64,000 bases of DNA from Aquitalea pelogenes (GTDB lineage: Bacteria; Pseudomonadota; Gammaproteobacteria; Burkholderiales; Chromobacteriaceae): contig NZ_LNQV01000016.1 of assembly GCF_001515305.1 (NCBI RefSeq), positions 1 to 64,000 on the forward strand. The letters are read 5' to 3'. Shown in pieces: positions 17,958 through 26,432 of this stretch. Numbering within the stretch: the stretch's first letter is position 1; every line of letters begins with the position of its first letter. Made by a program: the position numbers and the translations under genes. The notes beneath the pieces were generated by a model. The model was not told the DNA's origin and did not search any database. It worked only from the letters and a program-made list of their open reading frames with translations.

Positions 17958-18404
17958 ATGAAAACCGCCCGTCGCCGTGCCCGCGAATTTGCCGTTCAGG
18001 GCATTTATGAATGGGAATTGAATCCGGATCGTCCGGCTTCGCTGATTGAAAAGCACCTGCGCGAAAACGAATACTTCGCCAAGGCGGATGAAACCCTGTT
18101 CCGCGCAGTGCTATACGGTGTACTGAAGGATGTGCCGCTGCTGTCCGGCCAGATCCGCCCGTACTACGAACGCAACGAAGAAGAAGTCAGCCCGGTGGAA
18201 CGTGCCGTGCTGCTGATGGCTGCGCTGGAACTGACCCAGCATCCGGAAACGCCGTACCCGGTCATCATCAACGAAGCCATCGAAATCACCAAAACCTTTG
18301 GTGGCACCGACGGCCATAAATTCGTCAATGGCGTGCTGGACAAGCTGGCTGCTGATGTACGTGCTGACGAGGTTGCCTCGCAGCGTTCGCGTCGTCAGGG
18401 CTGA
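17958..18404 (+). CDS. nusB: Transcription antitermination factor NusB
   Basis: All-helical RNA-binding protein of 148 residues that joins NusE/S10 at boxA in rRNA leaders. The N-terminal RRRAREFAVQGIYEW is the arginine-rich RNA-contact helix. YPVIINEAIEITKTFGGTDGHKFVNGVLDKL is the strongly conserved C-terminal core. Preceded by an AGGAAA ribosome site. Ends 21 bases before a terminator hairpin that separates it from thiL. Confidence 0.95.
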   Translation: MKTARRRAREFAVQGIYEWELNPDRPASLIEKHLRENEYFAKADETLFRAVLYGVLKDVPLLSGQIRPYYERNEEEVSPVERAVLLMAALELTQHPETPYPVIINEAIEITKTFGGTDGHKFVNGVLDKLAADVRADEVASQRSRRQG

Positions 18405-18425
18405 TGACGCTGATGTCTGATGCTG

Positions 18426-18449
18426 ACACCCGCTACGGCGGGTGTTTTT
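18426..18449 (+). terminator. Intrinsic terminator after nusB
   Basis: ACACCCGC-TACG-GCGGGTGT stem-loop (18426-18445) running into TTTTT, 21 bases after the nusB stop and about 25 bases before thiL. thiL is therefore partly separated from the rib-nusB transcript. Confidence 0.8.
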
Positions 18450-18474
18450 GCATCCAGACCCGGAATCTATCTTC

Positions 18475-19431
18475 ATGAACGAATTCGACCTGATTCGCCA
18501 GTACTTCACCCGCCAGGCCCCCTCCGCAGTGCTGGGTATTGGCGACGATGCTGCCATCCTGCGCCCGACGCCGGGCCAGGACCTGCATGTTTCTGTCGAC
18601 ATGCTGGTGGAAGGACGGCATTTCTTTGCCGATGTCAGCCCGCAGGCGCTGGGGCACAAAACCTTGGCAGTGAATCTGTCCGACATGGCTGCCATGGGTG
18701 CGAAGCCGCGCTGGGCTTTCCTGTCGCTGGCCTTGCCGCAGCTGGACGAAGCCTGGGCGCGCGATTTCAGCCGAGGGCTGTTTGCGCTGGCCGGGCAATA
18801 CGGCGTGGACCTGGCCGGTGGCGACACCACGCGCGGGCCGCTGACACTGTCCGTCACCATCATGGGTGAAACACCGCAAGGCCAGGCCTTGCGGCGCGAT
18901 GCCGCGCAAGTGGGCGATGATGTGTGGGTGAGTGGTGAGCTGGGCCTGGGTGCCATCGCCGTTGCCGTGCGTAATGGGCTGCTGGCAGACGCTGGCTTGA
19001 GTGAGGATGTACTGGCGGCTTGCCAGTGCAAGCTGGATTTTCCGGTGCCGCGGCTGGAGCTGGGGCAGGCCCTGCTTGGCGTGGCGCATGCGGCAGCTGA
19101 TGTGTCAGACGGGCTATTGGCCGATCTGGGGCATATCCTGACTGCTTCTGGCGTGGCGGCGGAAATCCGCGCCGACAGCCTGCCATCCTTGCCGCAGCTG
19201 GAAGCCGAGCGCGCGCGCTGGCTGGACTATCTGGCAGCCGGTGGTGATGATTACGAGCTGTGCTTTACCGCGCCGCAGGCTGCGCGTGAGACAGTGGAAG
19301 CCGCAGGCAAGGCAGCAGGCTGCCGGGTGACGCGTATCGGCCATATCGTGGCTGGCAGCGGTGTGCGCCTGCTGGATGGGCAGGGCGTAGCGATGACATT
19401 GAAAAAGGCGGGTTATGACCACTTCGCATAA
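18475..19431 (+). CDS. thiL: Thiamine-monophosphate kinase
   Basis: Phosphorylates thiamine monophosphate to the active diphosphate with ATP. The 318-residue protein shows the PurM/ThiL fold motifs: GIGDDAAIL near residue 22, SVDMLVEGRHF, LAVNLSDMAAMGAKP, DLAGGDTTRG, ADVSDGLLADLGH and GGDDYELCF. Start ATG 18475 is used, since the upstream in-frame start at 18442 lies inside the terminator. It overlaps pgpA by 17 bases, indicating translational coupling. Confidence 0.93.
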   Translation: MNEFDLIRQYFTRQAPSAVLGIGDDAAILRPTPGQDLHVSVDMLVEGRHFFADVSPQALGHKTLAVNLSDMAAMGAKPRWAFLSLALPQLDEAWARDFSRGLFALAGQYGVDLAGGDTTRGPLTLSVTIMGETPQGQALRRDAAQVGDDVWVSGELGLGAIAVAVRNGLLADAGLSEDVLAACQCKLDFPVPRLELGQALLGVAHAAADVSDGLLADLGHILTASGVAAEIRADSLPSLPQLEAERARWLDYLAAGGDDYELCFTAPQAARETVEAAGKAAGCRVTRIGHIVAGSGVRLLDGQGVAMTLKKAGYDHFA

Positions 19432-19930
19432 GCAGGCTCCGGCCTTCCGCCCGGACTGGGCGTTTTTGATGCGCCATCCGGCGCATTTGCTGGCTTTTGG
19501 CTTTGGCAGCGGCCTGGCCCGCAAGGCGCCGGGTACCTGGGGTACGCTGGTGGCCTATCCGCTGTTTTTCCTGTTGCTGGCGCTGGGTGCGGGGCCGCTG
19601 CTGATCAGTCTGCTATGCCTGCCGCTGTTTGTGCTGGGGGTGTGGGCCTGCCAGAAAACCGGCGATGCGCTGGGTGTGCACGACTACGGCGGTATTGTCT
19701 GGGACGAAGTGGTGGCCATGCTGTTGGTGCTGGCCTGGGCACCGGCTGCTTGGGCAGGCTGGCTGCTGGCCTTTGCGCTGTTCCGTCTGTTTGATATTGT
19801 AAAACCCTGGCCGATAGGCTGGTTCGACCGGCGCGTACATGGTGGTTTCGGTGTGATGCTGGACGACATCATTGCCGCCGGTTTTGCCCTGGTGGTGCAG
19901 GCGCTGCTGGCAAGCTGGCTGCCGGTCTGA
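19415..19930 (+). CDS. pgpA: Phosphatidylglycerophosphatase A
   Basis: Removes the phosphate from phosphatidylglycerophosphate, the last step of phosphatidylglycerol synthesis, at the inner membrane. The 171-residue protein has [16 protein letters not shown], then [13 protein letters not shown] and [15 protein letters not shown], the conserved acidic and basic catalytic segments, with four hydrophobic stretches between them. Overlap with thiL and this gene order are common in proteobacteria. Confidence 0.92.
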   Translation: MTTSHKQAPAFRPDWAFLMRHPAHLLAFGFGSGLARKAPGTWGTLVAYPLFFLLLALGAGPLLISLLCLPLFVLGVWACQKTGDALGVHDYGGIVWDEVVAMLLVLAWAPAAWAGWLLAFALFRLFDIVKPWPIGWFDRRVHGGFGVMLDDIIAAGFALVVQALLASWLPV

Positions 19931-19949
19931 TTTTTGCAAGGAGAGCTTC

Positions 19950-20834
19950 ATGCGTTGGGATGGCAATCGCGAAAGTGACAATGTCGAGGACAGGCGCGAC
20001 GAAGAAAGCGGCTCCTCTGGCGGCTTCAGTCTTGGTGGCGGCAGCATAGGGCTGGGCACGGTGGCCATTGGTCTGGTGGCCTGGCTGGTGTTTGGTGCCA
20101 ACCCTTTGCAGGTGATTTCCGCCCTGAGTGGCGGCGGCCATCAGCAGGTGCAGACCCAGCCGCAGCAGCCCAAAGTGCATTCGGCGGAAGAGGAGCGCGA
20201 GGCCAAGCTGGTGCGGGTGGTGCTGGCTGATACCGAAGACGTCTGGGGACAGATTTTCCAGCAGCGTGGTGGCAGTTACGAGCGGCCCAAGCTGGTGATG
20301 TTCAGCAACAGCACGCCTACCGCCTGTGGGCGCGGTGAGTCAGCCATGGGGCCGTTTTACTGCCCGGCCGATCGCAAGGTGTATATCGACCTGGCGTTCT
20401 ATCGCACGCTGAACCAACAGCTGGGTGCGCCCGGTGAGTTTGCCGAGGCTTATGTGATTGCCCATGAAGTGGGTCACCACGTGCAAAACCTGCTGGGCAT
20501 TTCCGGCAAGGTGGATGCGGCACGGCGTGGTGCTTCGGAGCGCAAGTCCAATGCGCTGTCGGTGCGGCTGGAGTTGCAGGCCGATTGCTTTGCCGGAGTG
20601 TGGGGCAGTCATGCTGACAAGGCGCGCCACATTCTGGAGGCGGGCGATCTGGAAACTGCGCTCAATGCGGCGTCGAAAATCGGTGACGATACCCTGCAGC
20701 GCTCCGCCGGCCATGCCGTGGTGCCGGACAGCTTTACCCATGGCAGCAGCGAGCAGCGCGTGCGCTGGTTCAAGCGTGGCTTTGACAGTGGCGATATCGC
20801 ACAGTGCGATACCTTCGCGGCCAATCCCTTGTAA
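19950..20834 (+). CDS. YpfJ-type neutral zinc metallopeptidase-like protein
   Basis: A 294-residue membrane-anchored protein. The N-terminus is polar and glycine-rich ([14 protein letters not shown]), followed by one membrane span (about residues 33-50). The rest, probably periplasmic, contains [16 protein letters not shown], the zinc site [14 protein letters not shown] (HEVGHH at about 172-177) and a further conserved [11 protein letters not shown]. This is the family called putative neutral zinc metallopeptidase (YpfJ). Function is not established. Start ATG 19950 follows AAGGAG by 5 bases. Confidence 0.88.
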   Translation: MRWDGNRESDNVEDRRDEESGSSGGFSLGGGSIGLGTVAIGLVAWLVFGANPLQVISALSGGGHQQVQTQPQQPKVHSAEEEREAKLVRVVLADTEDVWGQIFQQRGGSYERPKLVMFSNSTPTACGRGESAMGPFYCPADRKVYIDLAFYRTLNQQLGAPGEFAEAYVIAHEVGHHVQNLLGISGKVDAARRGASERKSNALSVRLELQADCFAGVWGSHADKARHILEAGDLETALNAASKIGDDTLQRSAGHAVVPDSFTHGSSEQRVRWFKRGFDSGDIAQCDTFAANPL

Positions 20835-20954
20835 GTATTGGTCTGTGGCTTATGCGATGCGCTTAATTGCACGTGCCGCAGGCCGGTCTGCCCCATCTGC
20901 TGCGGCTTTGTGGTATTCTTGCGCCCCTCTTGATTGTGACCCGTCACCCATCCA

Positions 20955-21302
20955 ATGAAAGATCCCTGCGATCACTACACTTTTGACCTGATCGGCGGCG
21001 TGCAGAAAAAGCCTGGACGCAAGCCCTTGGGTGAGCGTGCCATGACGGTGGCGGAGCGCAAGCGCCGCAGCCGCGAGCAGCGCCGTAACCGCCTGCAAGA
21101 GCTGTCGGTGACCGTGGAGCTGAGTCGCGATGCGCAGAAGTCGCTGGACAAGATGATCGAGTGGTGGGGGGTGAGCAAGAAAGAAGCGATCAACCGTGCC
21201 TTGCAGATTGCCTGCCAGTCGCAAACCGGTCGCACCGGCATGCTGTTTGGTTTTGAACTGCCGCCGGGCGGAAAAAAAGCCTCGCGCAAACGGCAAGGCT
21301 GA
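20955..21302 (+). CDS. Small basic protein with ribbon-helix-helix-like C-terminal half
   Basis: A 115-residue, strongly basic protein. Residues 15-45 are rich in arginine and lysine (PGRKPLGERAMTVAERKRR). The segment LQELSVTVELSRDAQKSLDKMIEWWGVSKKEAINRAL has the beta strand plus two helices expected of a ribbon-helix-helix DNA-binding fold. The C-terminal tail is again basic. I infer a DNA-binding role, but cannot name the family with certainty. It stands alone between ypfJ and a terminator, transcribed towards the convergent yegD-like gene. Start ATG 20955. Confidence 0.7.
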   Translation: MKDPCDHYTFDLIGGVQKKPGRKPLGERAMTVAERKRRSREQRRNRLQELSVTVELSRDAQKSLDKMIEWWGVSKKEAINRALQIACQSQTGRTGMLFGFELPPGGKKASRKRQG

Positions 21303-21323
21303 TACGGTTCGGGAAAGTAAAAG

Positions 21324-21352
21324 AGGCTGCTCCAGTGGGGCAGCCTTTTTGT
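21324..21352. terminator. Intrinsic terminator between convergent genes
   Basis: AGGCTGCTCC-AGT-GGGGCAGCCT hairpin followed by TTTTTG, 20 bases after the stop of the small basic protein and just before the stop of the Hsp70 gene on the other strand. Confidence 0.75.
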
Positions 21353-21359
21353 TTGGGCG

Positions 21360-22625
21360 TCAGCCGTAACGTTTTCTGGCTTCGATGGCAAGACCGCTAC
21401 CGATGCTGCCAAACAGATTGCCTTCCACGTGGCGGGCATTGGGCAGCTGGTCCTGCACGCACTGGCGCAGCGCCGGCACGCCACTGGAGCCGCCGGTAAA
21501 GAACACGGTATCGATCTGGCTGGCCTGGATGTCGGCATCATGCAGCAGCTTGTCGATGGTCTTGCCGATTTGTCCCAACATGCTGGCAATGCTGCTGTTG
21601 AACTGTTCGCGCAGTAGTTCGGCATACAGGCCGTCTTCGATCAGCTCCAGGTCAAGGCGGTGGCTGTCGTTGCCGGACAGGGCAATCTTGGCTTCTTCCA
21701 CCTGCATGGCCAGCCAGTGGCCGGCACGTTCCTGGATCAGCTTGAACAGGCGGTCGAAGGCGCGCGGGTCTTCCACGTCGCGATGAATATCCTGCAAATC
21801 CATCCATGCCTTGCGGGTGTAGGCAAAGTTGATGGTGTGCCAGGTCGCCAGATTGAAGTATTGCGCCGAGGGCATTTCGGCATTGTTGCGCAGACGGCTC
21901 TTGAAACCGAACAGTGGCATCACGCCGTGCAGGCTTAGTTGCTTGTCGAAGTCCGTTCCGCCGATGTGTACGCCACCGGTGGCCAGGATGTCGTCACGGC
22001 GGTCATCCAGCAGGCGGCGCTCCGGCGACAGGCGTACCAGGGAAAAGTCCGAGGTGCCGCCGCCGATATCCACGATCAGCACCAGTTCTTCGCGGGTGAT
22101 GGAGGACTCGTAGTCGAATGCAGCAGCCAGTGGCTCAAACTGGAAGGAAATGTCCTTGAAGCCTACCTGGCGGGCGATCTGGGCCAGGGTTTCTTCAGCC
22201 AGAGCATCAGCTTTCGGGTTGTCGTCGACAAAGAACACCGGGCGACCCAGTACCACTTGCTCGAACGGGCGACCAGCAGCGCGGTCAGCACGTTGTTTGA
22301 CTTCCTGGATGAACAGGGTAAGCAGGTGGCGGAACGGCAGCGCGCGTCCTTGCACTTCGGTCTGGCTGTCGATCAGGCTGCTGCCCAGCAGGCTCTTGAG
22401 GGAGCGCATCAGGCGGCCTTCATAGCCTTCGGTATATTCCAGCAATGCCTTGCGGCCAAACACCGAGTGGTCTTCTTCGTAGTTGAAGAAAACAACCGAG
22501 GGCAGGGTGATCTTGCCGTCTTCCAGTGCAATCAGCGTGTCTGTGCCGGGGCGCAGCCAGCCAACGGTGGAGTTTGAGGTGCCAAAGTCGATGCCGCATG
22601 CCCGCGCAGCGCTGCTTGTATTCAT
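21360..22625 (-). CDS. yegD: Hsp70 family protein (YegD-like)
   Basis: A 421-residue protein limited to the Hsp70/actin-type ATPase domain; the substrate-binding domain of DnaK is missing. Visible nucleotide-binding motifs are GIDFGTSNSTVGW at the N-terminus, VLIVDIGGGTSDFSLV, and VFFTGGSSGVPAL near the C-terminus. This matches YegD, an Hsp70 relative of unknown client. ATG 22625 is chosen because it starts 10 residues before the first phosphate loop; the longer reading has no family counterpart. It and the recombinase gene behind it are transcribed leftward. Confidence 0.88.
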   Translation of the reverse strand: MNTSSAARACGIDFGTSNSTVGWLRPGTDTLIALEDGKITLPSVVFFNYEEDHSVFGRKALLEYTEGYEGRLMRSLKSLLGSSLIDSQTEVQGRALPFRHLLTLFIQEVKQRADRAAGRPFEQVVLGRPVFFVDDNPKADALAEETLAQIARQVGFKDISFQFEPLAAAFDYESSITREELVLIVDIGGGTSDFSLVRLSPERRLLDDRRDDILATGGVHIGGTDFDKQLSLHGVMPLFGFKSRLRNNAEMPSAQYFNLATWHTINFAYTRKAWMDLQDIHRDVEDPRAFDRLFKLIQERAGHWLAMQVEEAKIALSGNDSHRLDLELIEDGLYAELLREQFNSSIASMLGQIGKTIDKLLHDADIQASQIDTVFFTGGSSGVPALRQCVQDQLPNARHVEGNLFGSIGSGLAIEARKRYG

Positions 22626-22686
22626 GATTCCATCCCGAAAAGCGAGGCGGGATGGTACGCGGAACCGGCCATTTTGGGAAGGGGCC

Positions 22687-23835
22687 TTAGGGTGTGTTGC
22701 TGTCCGGCGGTGTGCCGGACTCCGGATTTCCGGCAGGTTCGGTGACGGTTTTGCGGTCCTGCATGCGGTGCAGGCCGGTGGCTGCGTGGCGGGCATCGTC
22801 TTCGCTGTGCAGGTAGCGACGGGTGGTCTGGATGCTGGCGTGGCGCAGGTTCAGGCTCACCATCAGCAAGGGGATGCCGGCATCCAGCTGATGACTGGCG
22901 GCGGTGTGGCGCAGCCAGTGGGTGCTGGCTTGTATCAGGCGGCTGCGCACCGCTTCGTCAGCGCTTTGGCTGGCGGCGCGTTGAAATATTTCACGGCAGA
23001 TCAGATAAATGGCCTTGTCGCTGATGGGCTGCAAGGTCTGGTTTTTTTCTCCGGGCAGCTTGCAAGCCAGTGGTGTGTCCTCCTGATGCTCCGGCTGTGC
23101 GCTCAGTCCCAGGCTGTTTCGATAAGCGGCCATGGCAGTCATCAGTTCGTCAGAAACCGGAATGTCGGCATGGCTGCCGCCCTTGCCCTGTACGCGCCAC
23201 CACCATTGCTGACGGCGCTGGCTGAAGTCGCCCATTCTGGCCTGTGCAACTTCCTGGCGTCTTGCGCCGGTCAGATAGAGCAGGGTAATCAGCCAGCGCG
23301 CACGTGCTGCCTGCTGCTGGTCGCGGCGCGATTCGGCGGGAAGTGTGTCGATGGCGTGCAGGATGGCCTGCCAGCTTTGCTGGTCGAAAAAACGCTCCAC
23401 CGGCAGTGTTGTTGCCTGTTGGCGCTTGCGCACCAGCTTGAACGGGTTGCCGCGGCGGTAGCCTGCCTCGCTCAGGTAGCTGAACAGTGCGGACAAAATG
23501 GTGAGTGCCTGCCGGATACTGCCAGGCTGCAGTGGGCCGGTGAACGGCTTCCAGTGCGGGTGCTGGCGCGAGCGTGCCGGGCCGATCCAGCGTTCCGGCG
23601 GCCATGGGGCTTGCAGAAAGCGTTGGTAGTCCAGCACGTCTTCGCGCTGCACCTGCTGCAATTGCTTGTTGCGGTCGCTCAGCCACAGCAGGAAGCGCTC
23701 GGTTTCCTTGCGGTAGCTGCGCAAGGTGGCGGGCCGGTCCATGAATTCGCTGAGCCACAGCAGGACGGCCTGTTGGTCGGACTGGGCTGCGATCAGTGGC
23801 GGGCTTGCTGGAAGTGCAGGAAGGGTGTCTGGCAT
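22687..23835 (-). CDS. Tyrosine recombinase (XerC/XerD-like phage integrase family)
   Basis: A 382-residue site-specific recombinase. The N-terminal SAM-like core-binding domain (LLWLSEFMDRPATLRSYRKETERFLLWL) is followed by a catalytic domain with all active residues visible: R in LTGARRQEV, K in VQGKGGSHADIP, HxxR in THWLRHTAASH, H in LRHASIQTT and the tyrosine in RRYLHSE. It is longer than XerC/XerD (about 300) because of extra residues in the catalytic domain and a proline-rich tail. No att-like repeats, phage genes or partner recombinase are nearby, so it is a solitary chromosomal enzyme. ATG 23835 is preferred to a TTG at 23874. Confidence 0.85.
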   Translation of the reverse strand: MPDTLPALPASPPLIAAQSDQQAVLLWLSEFMDRPATLRSYRKETERFLLWLSDRNKQLQQVQREDVLDYQRFLQAPWPPERWIGPARSRQHPHWKPFTGPLQPGSIRQALTILSALFSYLSEAGYRRGNPFKLVRKRQQATTLPVERFFDQQSWQAILHAIDTLPAESRRDQQQAARARWLITLLYLTGARRQEVAQARMGDFSQRRQQWWWRVQGKGGSHADIPVSDELMTAMAAYRNSLGLSAQPEHQEDTPLACKLPGEKNQTLQPISDKAIYLICREIFQRAASQSADEAVRSRLIQASTHWLRHTAASHQLDAGIPLLMVSLNLRHASIQTTRRYLHSEDDARHAATGLHRMQDRKTVTEPAGNPESGTPPDSNTP

Positions 23836-23949
23836 GTTGTGCCCGATTCTAGAAGCAGGCCGGGCTTGCGACAAGGATTTTGCATGTCAGTCCGGGCTTG
23901 GTCCGCGGACCGGGTGGTAGCATGAATTTTCCCTGATGGAGTGAGCAAA

Positions 23950-24906
23950 ATGATGCAACAAACAAATCGGCCGGTCATTTTCATTACCGTGCCTTTGGCG
24001 CCAGCCTTGATGGCGCAACTGAGTGCGCAGTTTGACTGCCTGCATGGCTGGGAATTGCAGGACGCCTTGTTGGCGGGTGAGGTGTGGCCAGCGGTGCGGG
24101 CGGTAGTTACAACCGGCGCTGCCGGGGCTGCGCGCCAGTTATTGCAGGCGCTGCCTGCTGTCGAGCTGGTAGCTTGCGTAGGTGTGGGGTTTGATGCCAT
24201 TGATCTGGATTATGCGCGAGAGCATGGCATTGCCGTCACCACCACGCCGGGCGTGCTGGACCGCTGTGTGGCTGATACGGCATTGGCTTTGTTGCTGGCG
24301 GTATTTCGTCAGCTGGTGCAGGCGGATGCATTCGTGCGGCAGGGGTGCTGGCTGCAAGGGGGATTTCCTTTGGCACGCAGCCTGCACGGCAAGCGTTGCG
24401 GCATTGTTGGGCTGGGTAATATCGGGCGGGCCATTGCACGCCGTGCTGAAGCCTTTGATATGCAAGTGAGCTACCACGGCCCGGGTCGCAAGGTGGAGGT
24501 TGCTTATCCCTACTATGCCGATCTGCTTGAGATGGCTGCTGCGGTTGATGTGCTGGTGCTGGCGCTGCCGGGTGGTGCGGCTACGCACCATGTGGTGGGT
24601 GGCCGGGTGCTGGATGCGTTGGGGCCGGAGGGCGTGCTGATCAATATCGCGCGAGGTTCGGTGGTGGATCAGGCCGCGCTGGTGGAGCGCCTGCTGGATG
24701 GGCGTCTGGGTGGAGCCGGGCTGGATGTGTTCGAGCAGGAGCCGCAAGTGCCGGAGGCGTTGTTTGACTTGCCCAATGTGGTGCTGACGCCGCATGTGGC
24801 CAGCGCTACCGTGGAAACGCGGACGGCCATGGCCCAGTTGATGCTGGATAACCTGCTTGCCCATTTCTCGGGTCGGCCCTTGTTGACTCCCTTGCATCTG
24901 GCCTGA
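23950..24906 (+). CDS. D-isomer specific 2-hydroxyacid dehydrogenase
   Basis: NAD(P)-dependent reduction of a 2-keto acid, probably of the glyoxylate/hydroxypyruvate type. Motifs: VGVGFDAIDL, the nucleotide-binding VGLGNIGRAIARRAEAF (GxGxxG), substrate arginine in NIARGSVVDQ, glutamate in DVFEQEPQVP and the catalytic histidine in LTPHVASAT. The reading LPGGAATHHVV fits hydroxypyruvate/glyoxylate reductases. Length 318 is usual. ATG 23950 follows GGAG by 8 bases; an in-frame GTG at 23941 overlaps that site and is unlikely. Confidence 0.88.
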   Translation: MMQQTNRPVIFITVPLAPALMAQLSAQFDCLHGWELQDALLAGEVWPAVRAVVTTGAAGAARQLLQALPAVELVACVGVGFDAIDLDYAREHGIAVTTTPGVLDRCVADTALALLLAVFRQLVQADAFVRQGCWLQGGFPLARSLHGKRCGIVGLGNIGRAIARRAEAFDMQVSYHGPGRKVEVAYPYYADLLEMAAAVDVLVLALPGGAATHHVVGGRVLDALGPEGVLINIARGSVVDQAALVERLLDGRLGGAGLDVFEQEPQVPEALFDLPNVVLTPHVASATVETRTAMAQLMLDNLLAHFSGRPLLTPLHLA

Positions 24907-24999
24907 GCCCAATTGCTGCGCCCGGCTTGTATTGTGTGTGCTTGCCCAGCTATAGATCAAAGGGTGATTGCTTTACATCAAAAGGGCGCAGGGGGTCTG

Positions 25000-26139
25000 A
25001 TGAGTGAAAAACCAACAATACTGGTGGTCGATGATGTGCTGATCACACGGCGCCTGATGAAGGCCGGCCTGGCGCATTGCTTTGAAGTGGTGGATGCGGA
25101 AAGTGGCGAGCAGGCGCTGGAGCTGCTGCCGCAGCTAGAGCTGGCTGCAATTGTGCTGGACGTGGAAATGCAGCCCGGGATGGATGGCTTCGAGACCTGT
25201 CGTCTCGTTCGGGCGGATGAGCGCTTTGCGCATGTTCCGGTAGTGTTTGTCTCGGCGCGCGAGGCGGTTGAAGACCGTTTGAGCGGCTATGAAGCAGGTG
25301 GTGAGGACTATATCGTCAAGCCGTTCTCGGCACTGGAGCTGGAAGCAAAGTTGCGTCGCCTGATCGAGGCGAGCAGCGAGCGGCGGCGGCTGGATGGTCA
25401 GGTGCGTGACGCCAGCTCGGCAGCCATGACGGCCATGGTCAGCATGAGTGAGATGGGGGCCTTGCTGGAGGTGATCAAGCAACTGGGTGCGGCTGGCAGC
25501 ATGGCTGAGTTGGCTGATGCCCTGGTGGCTGGCTTGCGCCTGTATGGCTTGCAAGGGTGTGTGCAGTTGCGTGCTGGTGCGGGCGTCCTCAATCGCAGCA
25601 GCGATGGGGATGCCAGTCCGCTGGAGTTGTCGGTGCTGGAGCATCTGGCGGGCATGGGGCGCATGGTGCAGTTCAAGAATCGCATGATCATCAACTATCC
25701 TGAGGTTTCCTTGTTGCTGCGCGACATGCCAGTTGAGGATGAGGATAGGTGCGGGCGGCTGCGGGATCATCTGACCATGCTGGTGGAGGCTGCCAATGTG
25801 CATGTTGGATCCCTGGCTGTGCTGGCTGCGGCGCGGCAGCGTGACAGACAGGTGGTGGCGGTGGCCATGCGCATGATACAGACCCTGGGGGAGGTGGATC
25901 GGGCGCAGCGGGACAATCAGGTGGCAGGACGTATTGCGCTGGAGGATATTCGTCAGCGTATTGATGAGGCTTGTGTTTCCATGTTGTTGACCAATTCGCA
26001 GGAGGTGCTGCTGCATCGTGCGCTGGATGAGGGAATCGAGTCCATGCTGGGTTCCCAGTCGGATACTACCCAGCTGCAGGATCGCCTGTCGCAAATGGTG
26101 CAGGAGTTGCGACAGGTGGCTGGCGTGCATGGTGACTGA
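25000..26139 (+). CDS. Orphan response regulator with an unassigned C-terminal domain
   Basis: A 379-residue protein. Residues 5-120 form a receiver domain: acidic pair D11/D12, phosphoacceptor D54 in IVLDVEMQPGMDGFE, S85 in VFVSAR and K107 in IVKPF. The following 260 residues are alpha-helical with a middle part (LYGLQGCVQLRAGAGVLNRSSDG) that could be a GAF-like or helical sensor fold. There is no HTH, GGDEF, EAL or other output motif I can name. No kinase gene is next to it. ATG 25000 is used because the receiver domain begins at once. Confidence 0.85.
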   Translation: MSEKPTILVVDDVLITRRLMKAGLAHCFEVVDAESGEQALELLPQLELAAIVLDVEMQPGMDGFETCRLVRADERFAHVPVVFVSAREAVEDRLSGYEAGGEDYIVKPFSALELEAKLRRLIEASSERRRLDGQVRDASSAAMTAMVSMSEMGALLEVIKQLGAAGSMAELADALVAGLRLYGLQGCVQLRAGAGVLNRSSDGDASPLELSVLEHLAGMGRMVQFKNRMIINYPEVSLLLRDMPVEDEDRCGRLRDHLTMLVEAANVHVGSLAVLAAARQRDRQVVAVAMRMIQTLGEVDRAQRDNQVAGRIALEDIRQRIDEACVSMLLTNSQEVLLHRALDEGIESMLGSQSDTTQLQDRLSQMVQELRQVAGVHGD

Positions 26140-26223
26140 GTTTGTTGGCTGTTGGTGAATCGGCTGAGTGATGGGTGAGGAGTGAGTCCGTTATTGGGGA
26201 TAGGTTGGAGTGGTTAGGAAAAG

Positions 26224-26248
26224 CCCGGCGCAAGCCGGGTATTTTTTT
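26224..26248 (+). terminator. Intrinsic terminator after the response regulator gene
   Basis: CCCGGC-GCAA-GCCGGG stem-loop (26224-26239) followed by TA and seven T residues, 85 bases after the stop codon. Confidence 0.8.
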
Positions 26249-26299
26249 GCTCTCTTGGTGGTGGGTGTTTTTTGGGGTGGCGCAGGTGGCTTATTTGGA

Positions 26300-26401
26300 C
26301 ATTAACTTCCGATAAGTATAGTAATCGGAAAAAATATTGCTATGAGTGTATAAATATAACGTAATACGTAATAATTTATGAATGTGCAATTGTGTTATAT
26401 T
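26300..26401 (+). promoter_or_regulatory. AT-rich control region of the KfrA-like gene
   Basis: The stretch is strikingly AT-rich compared with the rest of the window. It holds a perfect inverted repeat TTCCGAT-N10-ATCGGAA (26307-26313 and 26324-26330), a tandem repeat ACGTAAT ACGTAAT (26359-26372) and a possible -10 TATATT at 26396-26401 without a clear -35. KfrA proteins bind repeats in their own promoters, so these are operator candidates. The remainder of the 293-base gap (26140-26432) holds the terminator and nothing else I can identify. Confidence 0.5.
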
Positions 26402-26432
26402 GTCTCTATTGAACTGTTGGCGAGGTGGCAAG

